Positions 16,289 through 24,607 of a stretch of DNA of 33,083 bases are shown in pieces; the stretch's first letter is position 1, and the number at the start of each line of letters is the position of its first letter. Below the pieces are notes generated by a model. It was not told where the DNA came from. It searched no databases and saw nothing but the letters and a program-made list of their open reading frames with translations. The stretch comes from Mesorhizobium sp. (GTDB lineage: Bacteria; Pseudomonadota; Alphaproteobacteria; Rhizobiales; Rhizobiaceae). The stretch covers positions 1 to 33,083 of the forward strand of contig NZ_SUEG01000057.1 in assembly GCF_005063415.1 (NCBI RefSeq). Reading direction: 5' to 3'. Made by a program: the position numbers and the translations under genes.

Positions 16289-17095
16289 TTACCGGCTCGC
16301 AAGCTTCTTAACGGTTACGGCAATGATCGGCCCGGCCGGATAGTTTCCACCAACAATCATCCGCTCGCCACTCGACAGCGCCGAAACGACCCCGTCGAAG
16401 AAAAACGCATTGGGGCAATTGAGCACATCTCGAAACAGCCGTGCGAAGCTGCCGAGGCTGACTTCAGAGCGCGAGATCGCCAGCACGACGGTGTTTTCGT
16501 CACGCACGCCGACGCCGTTGCGGATATAGCGCGACGAGCCGTTCTGCTCGAAGCGGGGATGGAGCCGGCCATCGACCACCAGCATCGGGCCGGATTGCGT
16601 GGCGAACATCGCGTCCGGCCTGGCCGCGGCATAGGCGCTTGTCTCCATGACCGCCGCCTTGCCGTCCTTGCGGACCAGGAACACGCCATTCGGTTTCAGG
16701 AAGAAATTGCCTTCGCTGTCGGCGACGTTGATCGGCGCCTTCTCCCGGCCGTCTTCGACGAGAAGGCCGACTGGGGTCAGGTCTTGGTGATACATGCCGG
16801 CGTTCATGGCGAGCAGCACCGGGCGGCCCTGATCCGCCATCGCCTTGTCGAATTTGTCCAGCGAGCCGAAAGCCTTGCCGTCGAGGCCCGTGTGGAACAC
16901 ACCGACGTCATAGCGGCGCAGATCGATTTCGCAGACGACATAGGCGACCGCCTCGAAGCTCGCATCGCGGCACGGCGCCGGCAATTCACCGCCGACGACC
17001 AGCGGTGGCTCTCTCGGCGACTTGGCCCACCAGATCAAGACCAATGCGGCGACCAGAACGGCGAGGAGGAACCCGGCGAGATATCGTCTTTTCAT
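16289..17095 (-). CDS. Phosphodiester glycosidase-family (NAGPA/DUF2233) protein
   Basis: 268 residues with an N-terminal membrane anchor (about residues 5-25) and a periplasmic domain of the NAGPA type. The conserved segments are NAGMYHQDLTPVGLLV, FFLKPNGVFLV, ATQSGPMLVVDG, RNGVGVRDENTVVLAIS, and FFFDGVVSALS. Relatives remove or transfer sugar phosphodiesters or process peptidoglycan and exopolysaccharide; the substrate here is unknown. It lies on the opposite strand between bolA and grxD and converges on bolA with a 12-bp gap. Confidence 0.85.
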   Translation of the reverse strand: MKRRYLAGFLLAVLVAALVLIWWAKSPREPPLVVGGELPAPCRDASFEAVAYVVCEIDLRRYDVGVFHTGLDGKAFGSLDKFDKAMADQGRPVLLAMNAGMYHQDLTPVGLLVEDGREKAPINVADSEGNFFLKPNGVFLVRKDGKAAVMETSAYAAARPDAMFATQSGPMLVVDGRLHPRFEQNGSSRYIRNGVGVRDENTVVLAISRSEVSLGSFARLFRDVLNCPNAFFFDGVVSALSSGERMIVGGNYPAGPIIAVTVKKLASR

Positions 17096-17258
17096 CGCGC
17101 CTCGGGGAAGATGATGGCCGACGCTCTTGGCCCAAGATCAGACGTTCCTTTGCGCCATTTGCATGGCAAGGCGGCAAACATCTTGTTTCGCGCAACCCAT
17201 GGGTTTATTTGAAGGGTAATGTTCGAGCCTGACTCCCACAGGCATGAAAGGGTATTCC

Positions 17259-17594
17259 ATGAGCGGCATCAATGACTACATCGACAATGAAGTGAAGGGC
17301 AACGACGTCGTTCTCTTCATGAAGGGCACGCCCGGCTTCCCGCAATGCGGATTTTCCGGCCAGGTCGTGCAGATCCTCGACTACATCGGCGCTGACTATA
17401 AGGGTGTCGACGTGCTGACGTCGGCCGAACTGCGGCAAGGTATCAAGGACTATTCCAACTGGCCGACCATCCCGCAGCTCTACGTCAAGGGCGAATTCGT
17501 CGGCGGCTGCGACATCATCCGCGAGATGTTCCAGGCGGGCGAATTGCAGACCTTCCTCGTCGAAAAGGGCGTCAGCGTCAAAGGCGCCGCCTGA
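17259..17594 (+). CDS. grxD: Monothiol glutaredoxin (CGFS type)
   Basis: 111 residues with the CGFS active site at residues 30-33 (GTPGFPQCGFSG), a cis-Pro motif (NWPTIPQLYVKGEFVGGCDII) and a C-terminal helix. CGFS glutaredoxins carry or transfer 2Fe-2S clusters with glutathione and form heterodimers with BolA proteins. The start at 17259 has AAAGGG 6-7 nt upstream; an upstream in-frame ATG at 17244 is less likely. The nearby BolA gene is its probable partner. Confidence 0.95.
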   Translation: MSGINDYIDNEVKGNDVVLFMKGTPGFPQCGFSGQVVQILDYIGADYKGVDVLTSAELRQGIKDYSNWPTIPQLYVKGEFVGGCDIIREMFQAGELQTFLVEKGVSVKGAA

Positions 17595-17731
17595 CTTCTG
17601 TTTTGCGTATGAGCTTCCGACTGCGATTTTCGGGGGTCATGCGCTAAGCGCCGGGGCAGCTTGGCAAAAAGTTCTGCCCGCTATCGGGGCGATGAACGAA
17701 TGGATGCGTCGGCACGCCGGCGCATTTTCGT

Positions 17732-18994
17732 TTGAAGATCGGACTGGCCGTGGATCAGCAAGTAGAAGCGCGGCAAAAGGCAAGCACTTTGCCTATTCCG
17801 CGCTGGGAATTCATTGCGCTGTGCGCGGCGCTGATGGCGCTCAACTCGCTCGCCATCGATATCATGTTGCCGGCGCTGCAGCAGATCGGCGCCTCGCTTG
17901 GCGTCGAAAATGAAAACCACCGGCAATATGTGGTCACCGCCTATATCCTTGGCTTTGGCGGCGGACAGCTGTTCTTCGGGCCGATCTCGGACCGCTTCGG
18001 GCGCCGCGCGCCGCTTGTCGCAGGGCTGGTGATCTACGTCGTGGCGGCCGGCGCTGCGGCAATCGCCCCGTCATTCGCCACGCTTCTGCTATGCCGGGCG
18101 GTGCAAGGCATCGGCGCGGCGGCGACGCGCGTCATTGCCGTCTCGATCGTGCGCGATACGTTCGACGGAAGGCGCATGGCCGAAGTCATGTCCTTGATCT
18201 TCATGGTGTTCATGGCCATTCCGGTGGTGGCGCCAGGTATCGGCCAGTTCATCATGCTGTTTGCGACCTGGCATGTGATCTTCGTCACCATGGCGGCTGG
18301 CGCGCTGATCGTGTCTGCCTGGTCGCTGCTGCGCCTGCCCGAGACGCTACACCCTGAATATCGCCGGCCGCTGACGCTGTCCTCCATCATCGGCGGCTTC
18401 CGCATCGTTCTTACCAACCGCATCGCGCTCTGCTACGCCTTCGCCAGCACCTTCATCTTCGGCGCCATGTTCGGCTTCATCGCCTCGGCCCAGCAGATCT
18501 ATGTCAGCGTGTTCGATGTCGGCGAGATGTTCCCGGTCATCTTCGCGGGGGTTGCCGGCGTGCTTGCTTTTTCGAACTACCTCAACGCGCGTCTCGTCGG
18601 CCGCATCGGCATGCGCCGTCTGTCGCAAAGCGCGCTGCTGCTGTTTCTGGCCATCAGCCTTGCCTGGCTGGTCGTTTCCATCGAAATGAAGATGCCGCTT
18701 TGGCTCTTCATTACCTTCTTTGCCTGCGCCATGGTCCCGTTCGGCGCGCTCGGCGCGAACTTCAACGCGCTCGCCATGGAGCCGCTGGGTCACCTGGCCG
18801 GCACTGCCTCGTCGATCCTCGGGTTCATGCAGACATTTCTTGGCGGCATCCTCGGCACGCTGATCGGCCAAGCCTTCAACGGCACGGTCACGCCGCTGGC
18901 CGCCGGGTTCTGCAGCGTGTCGGTGGCAGCGCTGCTGATGATCCTCCTGGCCGAGCGCGGCAGACTATTCCAGCCGCATAACCCGCCGGTTTAA
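17732..18994 (+). CDS. Bcr/CflA-family MFS drug efflux transporter
   Basis: About 414-420 residues with roughly 12 membrane helices. The MFS motif A is present as GPISDRFGRRAP after helix 2, and motif C-like GIGQF follows in helix 5, placing it among drug:H+ antiporters of the Bcr/CflA group. The opening WEFIALCAALMALNSLAIDI is typical. No ATG starts the family N-terminus; the choices are TTG at 17732 and GTG at 17750, neither with a good ribosome-binding site. Substrate is unknown. Its stop is 17 bp from the converging small secreted protein gene. Confidence 0.85.
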   Translation: MKIGLAVDQQVEARQKASTLPIPRWEFIALCAALMALNSLAIDIMLPALQQIGASLGVENENHRQYVVTAYILGFGGGQLFFGPISDRFGRRAPLVAGLVIYVVAAGAAAIAPSFATLLLCRAVQGIGAAATRVIAVSIVRDTFDGRRMAEVMSLIFMVFMAIPVVAPGIGQFIMLFATWHVIFVTMAAGALIVSAWSLLRLPETLHPEYRRPLTLSSIIGGFRIVLTNRIALCYAFASTFIFGAMFGFIASAQQIYVSVFDVGEMFPVIFAGVAGVLAFSNYLNARLVGRIGMRRLSQSALLLFLAISLAWLVVSIEMKMPLWLFITFFACAMVPFGALGANFNALAMEPLGHLAGTASSILGFMQTFLGGILGTLIGQAFNGTVTPLAAGFCSVSVAALLMILLAERGRLFQPHNPPV

Positions 18995-19011
18995 TGCACA
19001 TTGCCGGGCGC

Positions 19012-19419
19012 CTAGGATGCACCCTCACTGACCGCGGTGAAGCGAGGGAACAGCGTACGTCCTGCGATTGCTCCACCCATGCTGTCCGAAACGGGCAGTG
19101 GGAGAGCCTTGTCGAGCGCCTCGAGGACGGAAGCCACGAAGGCCCGGTTGAGCGAGCCATCGTCCCCTAGATGGGAGTAAGTGGCGCGCGGTTTGCCAAT
19201 AAGCGTGCCGTTTCGGCGAATTGAGAACTGCAGCGTCAGTGTCATGCCCGCGGTTCCGGGCGGCGGCTCCCAGCAGGCGACGATCGCGGAGAACATCTCG
19301 TCTATGGTGTCGACGGGGTCGGGACTGCGACATGCGCGTTCCCCAGATCTTGCTTCATTGACACCGGCAACCAAGGCAAGGGCAAAGGCCGTTGCAACAA
19401 TTGCGGACCGAGGTTTCAT
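19012..19419 (-). CDS. Small secreted protein with a TonB-C-like domain
   Basis: 135 residues with a signal peptide (MKPRSAIVATAFALALVAGV, then likely cleavage near EARSG) and a mature part resembling the TonB/TolA C-terminal fold: MTLTLQFSIRRNGTLIGKP, then SLNRAFVASVLEALDKALPLP. The resemblance is by pattern only. Two Cys residues (RACRS and VACWE) could be paired. The start at 19419 is supported by GGAG about 7 nt upstream. There is no ExbB or TonB gene nearby. Confidence 0.65.
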   Translation of the reverse strand: MKPRSAIVATAFALALVAGVNEARSGERACRSPDPVDTIDEMFSAIVACWEPPPGTAGMTLTLQFSIRRNGTLIGKPRATYSHLGDDGSLNRAFVASVLEALDKALPLPVSDSMGGAIAGRTLFPRFTAVSEGAS

Positions 19420-19468
19420 TCGAGGTCTCCGGTTTCGCACAAGATTGGACAACTTTGGCAGTGAATAG

Positions 19469-20296
19469 TTATTCCGCCCAGAGCTCGCGGCGCAGCTCTC
19501 GCCAGCTTTCCCGGTCCGGCGCGACCAGCAGGCCACCTCCGACATGCGATGGCAGATAGGCGCTGCCGTCGAAGCGCGCGGCATGGCCGCCGGCCTCCGC
19601 ATGGATCAGCACGCCGGCCAGGTGGTCCCAGGGCATCAGCTTGTTGTAGACGACGAAATGGCCGTGGCCGCTGGCCAGCAGGCGGTATTCGTGGGCGGCG
19701 CAGCGATAATTGAACTGCGATAGCGACTTGGTCTGGTTGCGCGCCAAACGTGAGCGGTCCGGCTCGGGCACATAGTGCCATGAGACCGCACCGGTCATTT
19801 CCGACATCGGCGCCGGTTTGGCGACATGGACCTTTTCCAGATTGCCATGGGCATGGCGGATATGGCTGCCGGCGCCACTAACGCCGATCAGCCAATCCTT
19901 GCCGACCGGATCGTGGATGATGCCGGCGACCGTCTCGCCCTTGACCACGACGCCAAGCATGACGCCGAACAGCGGCACGCCGGAGGCGAAGTTGAAGGTG
20001 CCGTCGACCGGGTCGACGACGAAGGCGAGTTCGGCATCGCCCAGACCGTCGAGCAGCGTCGGGTCGTCGGAGCAGGCCTCCTCGCCGACGATCATTGCGT
20101 GGGGATAACGCTGGCGCAGCCTGGCGGTGATGAGCCGTTCGGCATTCACGTCGGCCTCGGTCACAAGATCGGCGGCCGAGGTCTTGCGGCGGACGTCGCC
20201 CTCGCTCAACCGGCGAAAGCGCGGCATGATCTCGGCGACGGCGGCGTCCGACAGAAGGTCGGCAAGCCAGTCGATCGCGCTGTCGTCAAATGTCAT
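19469..20296 (-). CDS. Inositol monophosphatase-family protein
   Basis: 275 residues of the metal-dependent phosphatase superfamily. It has the first metal motif VTEAD (about 45-49), GEE at 71-73, the canonical DPVDGT (95-100) and the later WDHLAG motif. Members dephosphorylate inositol phosphate, histidinol phosphate, PAP or fructose-1,6-bisphosphate; the exact substrate is open. Its start at 20296 lies inside the last codons of ttcA, an 11-bp overlap that indicates joint translation. Confidence 0.9.
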   Translation of the reverse strand: MTFDDSAIDWLADLLSDAAVAEIMPRFRRLSEGDVRRKTSAADLVTEADVNAERLITARLRQRYPHAMIVGEEACSDDPTLLDGLGDAELAFVVDPVDGTFNFASGVPLFGVMLGVVVKGETVAGIIHDPVGKDWLIGVSGAGSHIRHAHGNLEKVHVAKPAPMSEMTGAVSWHYVPEPDRSRLARNQTKSLSQFNYRCAAHEYRLLASGHGHFVVYNKLMPWDHLAGVLIHAEAGGHAARFDGSAYLPSHVGGGLLVAPDRESWRELRRELWAE

Positions 20297-21173
20297 GGGA
20301 ACCGTCTTGCTTTGCGTTAAGAGCATCGTTGAGGGTGGCGAAATCGAACAGCGTCCTGTCGAGCAGATGCGAGCGCCGCACATTGCTCATGGCGCGGATC
20401 ATCGTATCCTTGCGGCCGGGCATGCGCTTCTCGATGTCGTCGAGCATCGCCTTCATGGCGTTGCGTTGCAGGCCTTCCTGGCTACCGCACAGATCGCACG
20501 GAATGATCGGGAATTTCATGGCGCCGGCGAATTTCTCGAGATCGGCTTCCGCGCAATAGGCGAGCGGCCGCAGCACCATGACATCGCCTTCGTCGTTGAG
20601 CAGCTTCGGCGGCATGGCGGCGAGGCGCCCGCCATGGAACAGGTTCATGAAGAAGGTTTCCAGTATGTCCTCGCGGTGATGACCGAGCACCAGCGCCGAG
20701 CAGCCCTCCTCGCGGGCAATCCGATAGAGATGGCCGCGCCGCAGCCGCGAGCACAGCGAGCAATAGGTGCTGCCTTCGGGCAGCTTGTCGGTGACCACCG
20801 AATAGGTGTCCTGATATTCGATGCGATGCGGAATGGCATGGCTGTCGAGATAGTCGGGCAATATGTGCTTGGGAAAGTTCGGCTGGCCCTGGTCGAGATT
20901 GCAGGCCAACAGCTCGACCGGCAGCAGCCCGCGCCATTTGAGATCAAGCAGCACGGCAAGCAAGCCGTAGGAATCCTTGCCGCCCGACAGAGCGACCAGC
21001 CAACGGTCGCCGGGCCTCACCATGGAGAAATCGTCGATCGCCTGGCGGGCAAGCCGCAACAGCCGTTTGCGCAGCTTGTTGAACTCGACGGAGGACGGAA
21101 CATCGGCAAACAGCGGATGAAAGCCGCCTTCGGCGTCGGCGACCGGTTCGAGCGTTTCGGCGTCTGGCTGCAT
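20286..21173 (-). CDS. ttcA: tRNA 2-thiocytidine synthetase TtcA
   Basis: About 295 residues, catalysing thiolation of cytidine 32 in tRNA. The PP-loop SGGKDS is at residues 63-68; CSLC (138-141) and CDLC (226-229) supply the Cys ligands of the 4Fe-4S cluster. The later [16 protein letters not shown] stretch is typical. The N-terminal extension of about 25 residues is usual for alphaproteobacteria. ATG at 21173 is used here; a GTG at 21179 is equally possible. It is followed by the phosphatase gene with an overlap. Confidence 0.93.
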   Translation of the reverse strand: MQPDAETLEPVADAEGGFHPLFADVPSSVEFNKLRKRLLRLARQAIDDFSMVRPGDRWLVALSGGKDSYGLLAVLLDLKWRGLLPVELLACNLDQGQPNFPKHILPDYLDSHAIPHRIEYQDTYSVVTDKLPEGSTYCSLCSRLRRGHLYRIAREEGCSALVLGHHREDILETFFMNLFHGGRLAAMPPKLLNDEGDVMVLRPLAYCAEADLEKFAGAMKFPIIPCDLCGSQEGLQRNAMKAMLDDIEKRMPGRKDTMIRAMSNVRRSHLLDRTLFDFATLNDALNAKQDGSHDI

Positions 21174-21218
21174 GTTCACGGCGCGTCGGCCCTAAAGTCC
21201 TGTTGCCGCCCGCAGTAG

Positions 21219-21260
21219 CGCATCGGACCGAAAATCGAAATCGATTTCCGAATCACGTCC
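21219..21260. repeat. Rhizobial-type intergenic palindrome
   Basis: The sequence GCATCGGACC-GAAAATCG-aaat-CGATTTCCG forms a near-perfect palindrome (GAAAATCG against CGATTTcC). From memory, closely similar elements with a GAAAATCGATT core are among the commonest intergenic motifs in Rhizobiales. It lies between the ttcA start and the rpsD terminator. A related palindrome is at 779-818. Confidence 0.5.
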
Positions 21261-21271
21261 CGGAAAAGGAC

Positions 21272-21305
21272 GAAAAAAGAAAAGGCCGCCTCGATGGGCG
21301 GCCTT
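21272..21305 (-). terminator. Rho-independent terminator after rpsD
   Basis: A 9-bp perfect stem (AAGGCCGCC at 21282-21290 with GGCGGCCTT at 21297-21305) and a 6-nt loop, followed on the minus strand by TTCTTTTTTCG. It lies 26 bp beyond the rpsD stop. Confidence 0.9.
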
Positions 21306-21331
21306 CGGTTGTATCGCGACGAACGCGCAGA

Positions 21332-21949
21332 TCAGCGCGAATAGAACTCGACGACCAGGTTCGGTTCCATCTGCACGGCAAACGGAACGTCCGCCAGGCC
21401 GGGGATGCGCGTGAAGGCCGCGGTCATCTTGTTGTGATCGGCCTCGATGTAATCGGGCACGTCGCGCTCGGCCAGGCCCACCGATTCCAGCACGATGACC
21501 AGCTGCTTCGACTTCTCGCGCACTTCAATGACGTCCCCCGGCTTGCAGCGGTACGAGCCGATGTTGACGCGCTTGCCGTTGACGTTGACGTGGCCGTGAT
21601 TGACGAACTGGCGCGCCGCAAAGATTGTCGGCACGAACTTGGCGCGATAGACGACCGCGTCGAGACGCGATTCGAGCAGGCCGATCAGGTTCTCCGAGGT
21701 GTCGCCCTTGCGGCGGTCCGCCTCTTCATAGACCTTGCGGAACTGCTTTTCCGAAACGTCGCCATAGTGGCCCTTCAGCTTCTGCTTGGCGCGCAGCTGC
21801 AGGCCGAAATCGGAAAGCTTGCCCTTGCGGCGCTGGCCATGCTGGCCGGGACCGTATTCACGCTTGTTGACCGGGGACTTCGGGCGGCCCCAGATGTTTT
21901 CGCCGAGACGGCGGTCGATCTTGTACTTCGCGGATTCGCGCTTGCTCAT
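21332..21949 (-). CDS. rpsD: 30S ribosomal protein S4
   Basis: 205 residues. It opens [20 protein letters not shown] and includes [20 protein letters not shown] (about 37-56), the S4 RNA-binding domain ([33 protein letters not shown], about 93-150) and the C-terminal VEFYSR. S4 nucleates assembly of the 16S 5' domain, and in several bacteria it represses its own mRNA. The start at 21949 has AAGGGA 5 nt upstream. It stands alone with its own terminator and a hairpin-rich leader of up to 250 nt, rather than in an alpha operon. Confidence 0.97.
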   Translation of the reverse strand: MSKRESAKYKIDRRLGENIWGRPKSPVNKREYGPGQHGQRRKGKLSDFGLQLRAKQKLKGHYGDVSEKQFRKVYEEADRRKGDTSENLIGLLESRLDAVVYRAKFVPTIFAARQFVNHGHVNVNGKRVNIGSYRCKPGDVIEVREKSKQLVIVLESVGLAERDVPDYIEADHNKMTAAFTRIPGLADVPFAVQMEPNLVVEFYSR

Positions 21950-22207
21950 CGCATTCCCTTTCAAAACAACACACCCGGAACCTCATGGTCCGGGTGAAGG
22001 AAACGCGCCCTCCTCTGGCCTCCGTTTTCGAGACCTGACAGGGTTTTCCACGCAACGCGACGGAAAACCCACGGGACACGTCATTTCAAACAAGACATAG
22101 GAAAAGTAAAACCGGCTTCCCAAACGTCTTGCACACATAAAGAAAACCACCGGGCATTGCGGCCCGGTGTTGGTCGGCTGGTTAAACGGAGATTTAACCG
22201 CTGTCAA
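21950..22207 (-). promoter_or_regulatory. rpsD upstream region: hairpins and a promoter-like element
   Basis: No gene is seen here. On the minus strand, reading toward rpsD, there are four elements. First comes TTGACA (22202-22207) with the palindrome GGTTAAA-N6-TTTAACC (22180-22199) just inside. Next is a terminator-like hairpin (22138-22169). Third is a 9-bp inverted repeat, GGGTTTTCC (22041-22049) with GGAAAACCC (22062-22070). Last is an 8-bp hairpin (21972-21979 with 21989-21996), followed by TGTTGTTTTG just before the ribosome-binding site. Together these look like a structured leader; S4 autoregulation is an inference. Confidence 0.45.
22138..22169 (-). terminator. Terminator-like hairpin upstream of rpsD
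   Basis: CACCGGGC (22148-22155) pairs with GCCCGGTG (22162-22169) around a 6-nt loop, and on the minus strand the stem is followed by GTTTTCTTTA. No coding gene precedes it on that strand, so it ends either a short untranslated RNA or an attenuated rpsD leader. Confidence 0.6.
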
Positions 22208-22329
22208 GCTTCTGGCTGGCGCGAATCGCCGAACCGGGTAGTGTTATGGTTGTAGAACGTGCCGGATGTGGCGGGAGGTTGCGCCAGCGGCATCAGGAAG
22301 GGACTGAAGTCAGAGGAGCTGGAATTCGC

Positions 22330-22542
22330 ATGAAGAAGTTCTTCCTTACGTTGGTAGGCGCCGCGGTGATGGCCGGCACGATGGCGGTCGCGCCCGAGCC
22401 GGCGCAGGCCCGGCATTGGCATGGGCACAGGCATCACCAGGTCTGCCGCATCGTGGTCAAGAAGAAGGTGGTATGGCGCCACGGTCATCGCAAGGTCATC
22501 CGCTACAAAGTGCGGCGCTGCGGTTGGGGCTGGAACTGGTAA
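22330..22542 (+). CDS. Small secreted basic His/Arg-rich protein
   Basis: 70 residues: a signal peptide (MKKFFLTLVGAAVMAGTMAV, cleavage probably after AQA) and a mature peptide of about 43 residues very rich in His, Arg and Lys (RHWHGHRHHQVCRIVVKKKV and a Trp-Gly end), with two Cys residues. Short secreted proteins of this composition are common in rhizobia, but no function is known to me; metal binding by the His cluster is a guess. AGAGGAG lies about 12 nt before the ATG. A strong terminator follows the stop by 28 bp. Confidence 0.75.
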   Translation: MKKFFLTLVGAAVMAGTMAVAPEPAQARHWHGHRHHQVCRIVVKKKVVWRHGHRKVIRYKVRRCGWGWNW

Positions 22543-22570
22543 TTTTCGCCCTCGCCCGTTGAGACTTCAG

Positions 22571-22597
22571 GGCCCGCGGCTCAGCCGCGGGCCTTTT
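22571..22597 (+). terminator. Rho-independent terminator
   Basis: A perfect 10-bp G-C-rich stem (GGCCCGCGGC with GCCGCGGGCC), a 3-nt loop and TTTT. It ends the transcript of the small secreted protein gene. Confidence 0.9.
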
Positions 22598-22632
22598 GTT
22601 GACCGGCATCCGTGGCCAGAATGGTCAGTCGA

Positions 22633-22821
22633 TCAGTGTTTCGACTTCTTTTCCGGCAGGCCCTTGCGCTTGGTCTCGGCGAATTCCTCGAGCTGTTTTT
22701 CGCTCATGGATTTATACATTCCCTTCGACGCGCCTTTGAGCGCGCCCTTCTTGGTCTCGCCGCGCTTGGCTGACAATGCCGCGCCGGCCGCTTTCTGCTG
22801 GGCTTTTGAGGTGGCTGGCAT
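22633..22821 (-). CDS. DUF3008-type small basic protein
   Basis: 62 residues, Lys- and Ala-rich: MPATSKAQQKAAGAALSAKR, then KGASKGMYKSMSEKQLEEFA and a basic tail (RKGLPEKKSKH). This is the DUF3008 pattern; the family is small, widespread in proteobacteria and of unknown role, and often suggested to be stress related. The start at 22821 has a GGAGA about 6 nt upstream on the minus strand. It lies 76 bp downstream of murI on the same strand. Confidence 0.82.
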   Translation of the reverse strand: MPATSKAQQKAAGAALSAKRGETKKGALKGASKGMYKSMSEKQLEEFAETKRKGLPEKKSKH

Positions 22822-22897
22822 GATGGTTTCTCCCGTTTCCAATGAGAGGAAAACGCATTGTCTGGTGCGATGTTCCCAAAGAGACAATTGCCTGCGG

Positions 22898-23716
22898 TCA
22901 GGATATCGCCAGGCCAAATCCCTGCATCAGCCGGCGCGTCGGAAAATCGGCGCTGTTCGAGGTGAAGAACGCAAGGTCGGCGCCCTCCGGCAGTGCCTCT
23001 CTGCGATAACCGGCCTCGGTATCGGCAAGCAGCGAGAGCGCGCGGCGGGCGATCGCCTCGGCCGGGTCCAGCCAGTCGACCGGCCAAGGTGCTGTCTTGC
23101 GCATGCGGTTGGCCAAAAAAGGATAATGGGTGCAGGCAAGCACGACGATGTCGGTGCGCAACCCGTCATGCTCGACGAAGCACGGCGCGATCTCGGCGCG
23201 CACGGCCTCCTCGTCGACAAAACCATCGCGCATATAGGCTTCGGCCAATCCAGCCAGCCTGTCGCTGCCGACCAGGCGGACATGGCATTTCTGCGCCCAT
23301 TTGCTGATCAGGTCGCGCGTGTACTGGCGCTTGACGGTGCCGGGCGTCGCCAGCACCGAAACCAGGCCTGAGCGCGTGCGTTCCGCCGCCGGCTTGATGG
23401 CCGGCACGGTGCCGACGAAAGGGTGGCCGGGAAACCTCTCGCGCAAGGCATCGATGACCAGTGTCGAGGCGGTGTTGCAGGCGATGACCGAAATGGCCGG
23501 CGAAAACCGATCGAGCAGCCTGGCGAACAACTCCAGGATATGTGTTCTCAGCGCCGGCTCCTCCCAGGCGCCGAAGGGGAAGGCCGCATCGTCGGCGACA
23601 TATATGAAGCGGCGGTCAGGCATCAGGACGCGCGCCTCACGCAGCACGGTGAGACCGCCAATGCCGGAATCGAACATCAGGATCGGACGGGCGCTCGATG
23701 GATCGGTCATTGTCAT
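22898..23716 (-). CDS. murI: Glutamate racemase
   Basis: 272 residues; interconverts L- and D-glutamate to feed peptidoglycan synthesis. The two catalytic Cys residues are at 80 (IACNTAS) and 195 (LACTHYPF), and the opening [10 protein letters not shown] supplies Asp16. [11 protein letters not shown] has Phe where many family members have Tyr in PYG. The start may be 23716 (MTMTDP) or 23710. No clear ribosome-binding site is seen: the sequence immediately upstream is a three-copy 17-bp tandem repeat. Confidence 0.93.
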   Translation of the reverse strand: MTMTDPSSARPILMFDSGIGGLTVLREARVLMPDRRFIYVADDAAFPFGAWEEPALRTHILELFARLLDRFSPAISVIACNTASTLVIDALRERFPGHPFVGTVPAIKPAAERTRSGLVSVLATPGTVKRQYTRDLISKWAQKCHVRLVGSDRLAGLAEAYMRDGFVDEEAVRAEIAPCFVEHDGLRTDIVVLACTHYPFLANRMRKTAPWPVDWLDPAEAIARRALSLLADTEAGYRREALPEGADLAFFTSNSADFPTRRLMQGFGLAIS

Positions 23717-23717
23717 T

Positions 23718-23775
23718 GAGTCACTAAGGGCTGGGAGTCACTAAGGGCTGGGAGTCACTAAGGGCTGGGAATCAC
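23718..23775. repeat. Three-copy 17-bp tandem repeat
   Basis: The unit GAGTCACTAAGGGCTGG occurs three times without mismatch (23718-23734, 23735-23751, 23752-23768) and a fourth partial unit (GAATCAC) follows. It ends one base before the murI start. On the murI strand each unit carries TAG and TGA, so it is not coding. Copy number may vary between strains. Confidence 0.9.
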
Positions 23776-23883
23776 AAACGAGATCACGAGAGAAGGCCCG
23801 GCCTATGCTTTTTGCTTCGGCCAATGATGCATTATCCCGGATGCTTCTATGTGGAGCCATCGTGGCCTTGATGCGGCAACCGG

Positions 23884-24540
23884 TCACACAAGGCCGCGCT
23901 TGCCGAAGCCGCCTGTCCGCGGCCGGCCGGTTGCCGGAGATGCAGGTTGAGATGCAGGGTGGTTCGACGGCACCGGTGCGGCCCGCATGGCGTAGGGCGG
24001 AGCCTGGGCCGTCACGCCGGCGGCTGACGCTGAATGAAGTGCCGCGGTGCCGCGCAGCGGCCCGGGCGGGTCGAAATCGTCGAAACTCAGGGGTGACGCC
24101 ATATCGGAAGAGCCACCGCCCGCCGGCCTGGCCGCCAAGATGACGGCCCACAGCCCGACAAGAGCTAATCCCAGCAGGTTAAGACCGGAATGCGAATCTT
24201 CGCCGTCGAATTTTACGACAAGAACAGTGCCGGCCTGCAGGATCGCGAACAGCGTCGAGAACACGATATACGACCAAAGGATCCAACCCGACCCTTGCGC
24301 GTCGCGGCTTCGACGCCAGGCGAAATTCGCGCGGAACAGAACGATCACCAGCGAGGCGACGAGAACGGCCGCGGCCAGTCCTTCCCTGGAAGGACCTGGT
24401 TGCGAATTGGCCAAGCCCTCGACGCCGATGGTCAGCACGACGCACAGCACAAAGGTCACGATTTCCGCAACCAGCAAGGCCGCGGAATAGAAGAAAAAGC
24501 GAAGACGCCCGATATTTGAGCTAAACATCCGAGGATCCAT
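23884..24540 (-). CDS. DUF805-like inner-membrane protein with Pro/Ala-rich tail
   Basis: 218 residues with four predicted membrane helices (about 14-40, 54-72, 86-108 and 120-137). The loop after helix 2, RRSRDAQGSGW, resembles the RRLHDxGxSGW signature of DUF805 proteins. The last 80 residues are a low-complexity Pro/Ala/Ser tail, presumably cytoplasmic. Function is unknown. ATGs at 24540 and 24555 are both possible, and both lie inside a 27-bp palindrome. It follows the TrmJ-like gene by about 67 bp on the same strand. Confidence 0.65.
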   Translation of the reverse strand: MDPRMFSSNIGRLRFFFYSAALLVAEIVTFVLCVVLTIGVEGLANSQPGPSREGLAAAVLVASLVIVLFRANFAWRRSRDAQGSGWILWSYIVFSTLFAILQAGTVLVVKFDGEDSHSGLNLLGLALVGLWAVILAARPAGGGSSDMASPLSFDDFDPPGPLRGTAALHSASAAGVTAQAPPYAMRAAPVPSNHPASQPASPATGRPRTGGFGKRGLV

Positions 24541-24560
24541 CGTTTTGAAAACCATGGATC
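24534..24560. promoter_or_regulatory. 27-bp imperfect palindrome at the DUF805-like gene start
   Basis: GATCCAT-c-GTTTT (24534-24546) mirrors AAAAC-c-ATGGATC (24548-24560) around a central G, with one mismatched pair. It contains both candidate start codons. It could be an operator or an RNA hairpin that hides the start; no regulator is identified. Confidence 0.45.
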
Positions 24561-24607
24561 AAACCAAATAAAATTCGGTTACTGGTAAGACAGCTGCATT
24601 CGCAGGC

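Noticed and set aside
22180..22199. Possible CtrA site (TTAA-N7-TTAA)
   Set aside because: The spacing between TTAA halves is 8, not 7; the element is better described as a plain palindrome.
22204..22488. Minus-strand ORF before the orphan terminator upstream of rpsD
   Set aside because: It is mostly antisense to the small secreted protein gene and has no family features, so it does not explain the terminator.
23741..24151. Minus-strand ORF of 136 codons that ends within the tandem repeat
   Set aside because: It overlaps the DUF805-like gene in another frame and has shadow-like composition.
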